Assembly (NCBI GenBank): GCA_022577435.1
Contig: JAKOON010000003.1
Span: 6,445,001-6,509,000, forward strand
Origin: Embiotoca jacksoni
Taxonomy: Eukaryota > Chordata > Actinopteri > Embiotocidae
DNA: 64,000 bases
Reading direction: 5' to 3'
Both the position numbers and the translations under genes were made by a program. The notes beneath the pieces are model-generated. The model saw nothing but the letters and a program-made list of their open reading frames with translations. It made no database searches and was not told the origin of the DNA. Below, in pieces: positions 63,909 to 64,000 of the stretch (the stretch's first letter is position 1; every line of letters starts with the position of its first letter).

Positions 63909-64000
63909 AAAGTGAAGCCTAATTGGCCATGTAGTGTATCCCATTTGCTGATGAAGAAATTGTTCGTAAACACTTAGTTTAAGCCGTGGCACTGTAATGC

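Larger units (their letters stand above)
1..64000 (+). repeat. Tandem satellite array, alphoid-sized monomers (probable centromeric/pericentromeric)
   Basis: The element aaagtgacttg (or its variants aaactgacttg, agagtgacttg, aaagtgaagcc) recurs every 168-187 bp from the first base to the last, always in the same orientation. Nothing else interrupts the array: I found no poly-A tails, terminal inverted repeats, tRNA-like stretches, microsatellites or non-repeat spacers. Monomers are 168, about 173-174, 179 or 187 bp, roughly 360 copies in all. Satellites with monomers of nucleosome-like length and nested higher-order repeats are the usual substrate of regional centromeres in animals and plants. 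The centromere assignment is inference from this architecture. A subtelomeric or heterochromatic block satellite is the alternative. Species is unknown. Confidence 0.95.
46658..64000 (+). repeat. Domain III: subfamily 1 satellite
   Basis: The domain returns to the domain I type (ccaaagttctga, catagtactgatgaag, attgcagacac). It has its own alleles: ctgactatgaaac with cttgtttgtgaaacac, gtttcatgctg with attgtatttcctg, gccgtcgcgctg, tgtcaaattgcag with gaagcctaattgg, and gtttaagcattcgcg. Most monomers alternate A 168 with B 173-174 or 187 bp. The array runs off the right edge of the window. Confidence 0.85.

Noticed and set aside
1..64000. CRISPR array, because of regular direct repeats.
   Set aside because: The repeated unit is the full 168-187 bp with no unique spacers between repeats, and no cas genes are present.
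1..64000. Tandem gene family, rDNA, 5S or tRNA cluster.
   Set aside because: I saw no rRNA or tRNA motifs, no A/B-box promoter in a tRNA context, and no long conserved reading frame on the plus strand.

Overview
The whole 64,000-base window is one uninterrupted tandem satellite array. It contains roughly 360 head-to-tail monomers of about 168, 173-174, 179 or 187 bp, all in the same orientation. I see no gene, RNA gene, transposable element, simple-sequence tract or unique spacer. GC is about 38-39% (hand-counted on one 187-bp monomer only). The monomer length, the two alternating monomer classes, the nested higher-order repeats (HORs) and the large near-identical internal duplications are typical of a eukaryotic centromeric or pericentromeric satellite, most likely vertebrate. 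The species cannot be named from the sequence. Three short blocks in the monomer resemble, in the same order, parts of primate alpha satellite as I remember it; this is a hypothesis that needs an alignment.

Monomer design. Every monomer starts with a core of about 113 bp, beginning aaagtgacttg and ending gcagtttta. The core is followed by a short tail A (about 55 bp; monomer 168 bp) or a long tail B (about 74 bp; monomer 187 bp, or 173-179 bp when the core carries a shorter internal cassette). A and B often alternate, giving dimers of about 341-355 bp, but BBA and AAB runs also occur.

Layout. Domain I (1-15355) and domain III (46658-64000) belong to one subfamily. Domain II (15356-46657) is a distinct subfamily lying between them, with two parts, IIa (15356 to about 32423) and IIb (about 32424 to 46657). 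Domain I contains a 696-bp four-monomer HOR and a macro-duplication: 2605-7955 is repeated at 7956-14330, and the second copy carries 1,024 extra bp. Domain II is built of nested tandem duplications with periods 542, 1076, 1077, 1618, 3217, 2186, 729, 523 and 3212 bp. Domain III has a 1,708-bp ten-monomer HOR, 2,935-bp and 6,880-bp period duplications, and a 341-bp dimer in tandem at the right edge.

Interpretation. The recurrent offsets I could decompose are whole-number sums of monomer lengths, so the array appears to evolve by in-register unequal exchange or a similar process. The open reading frames, seen only on the minus strand, are by-products of the repeat and are not annotated as genes. 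All comparisons were made by eye; no identity percentages were computed.
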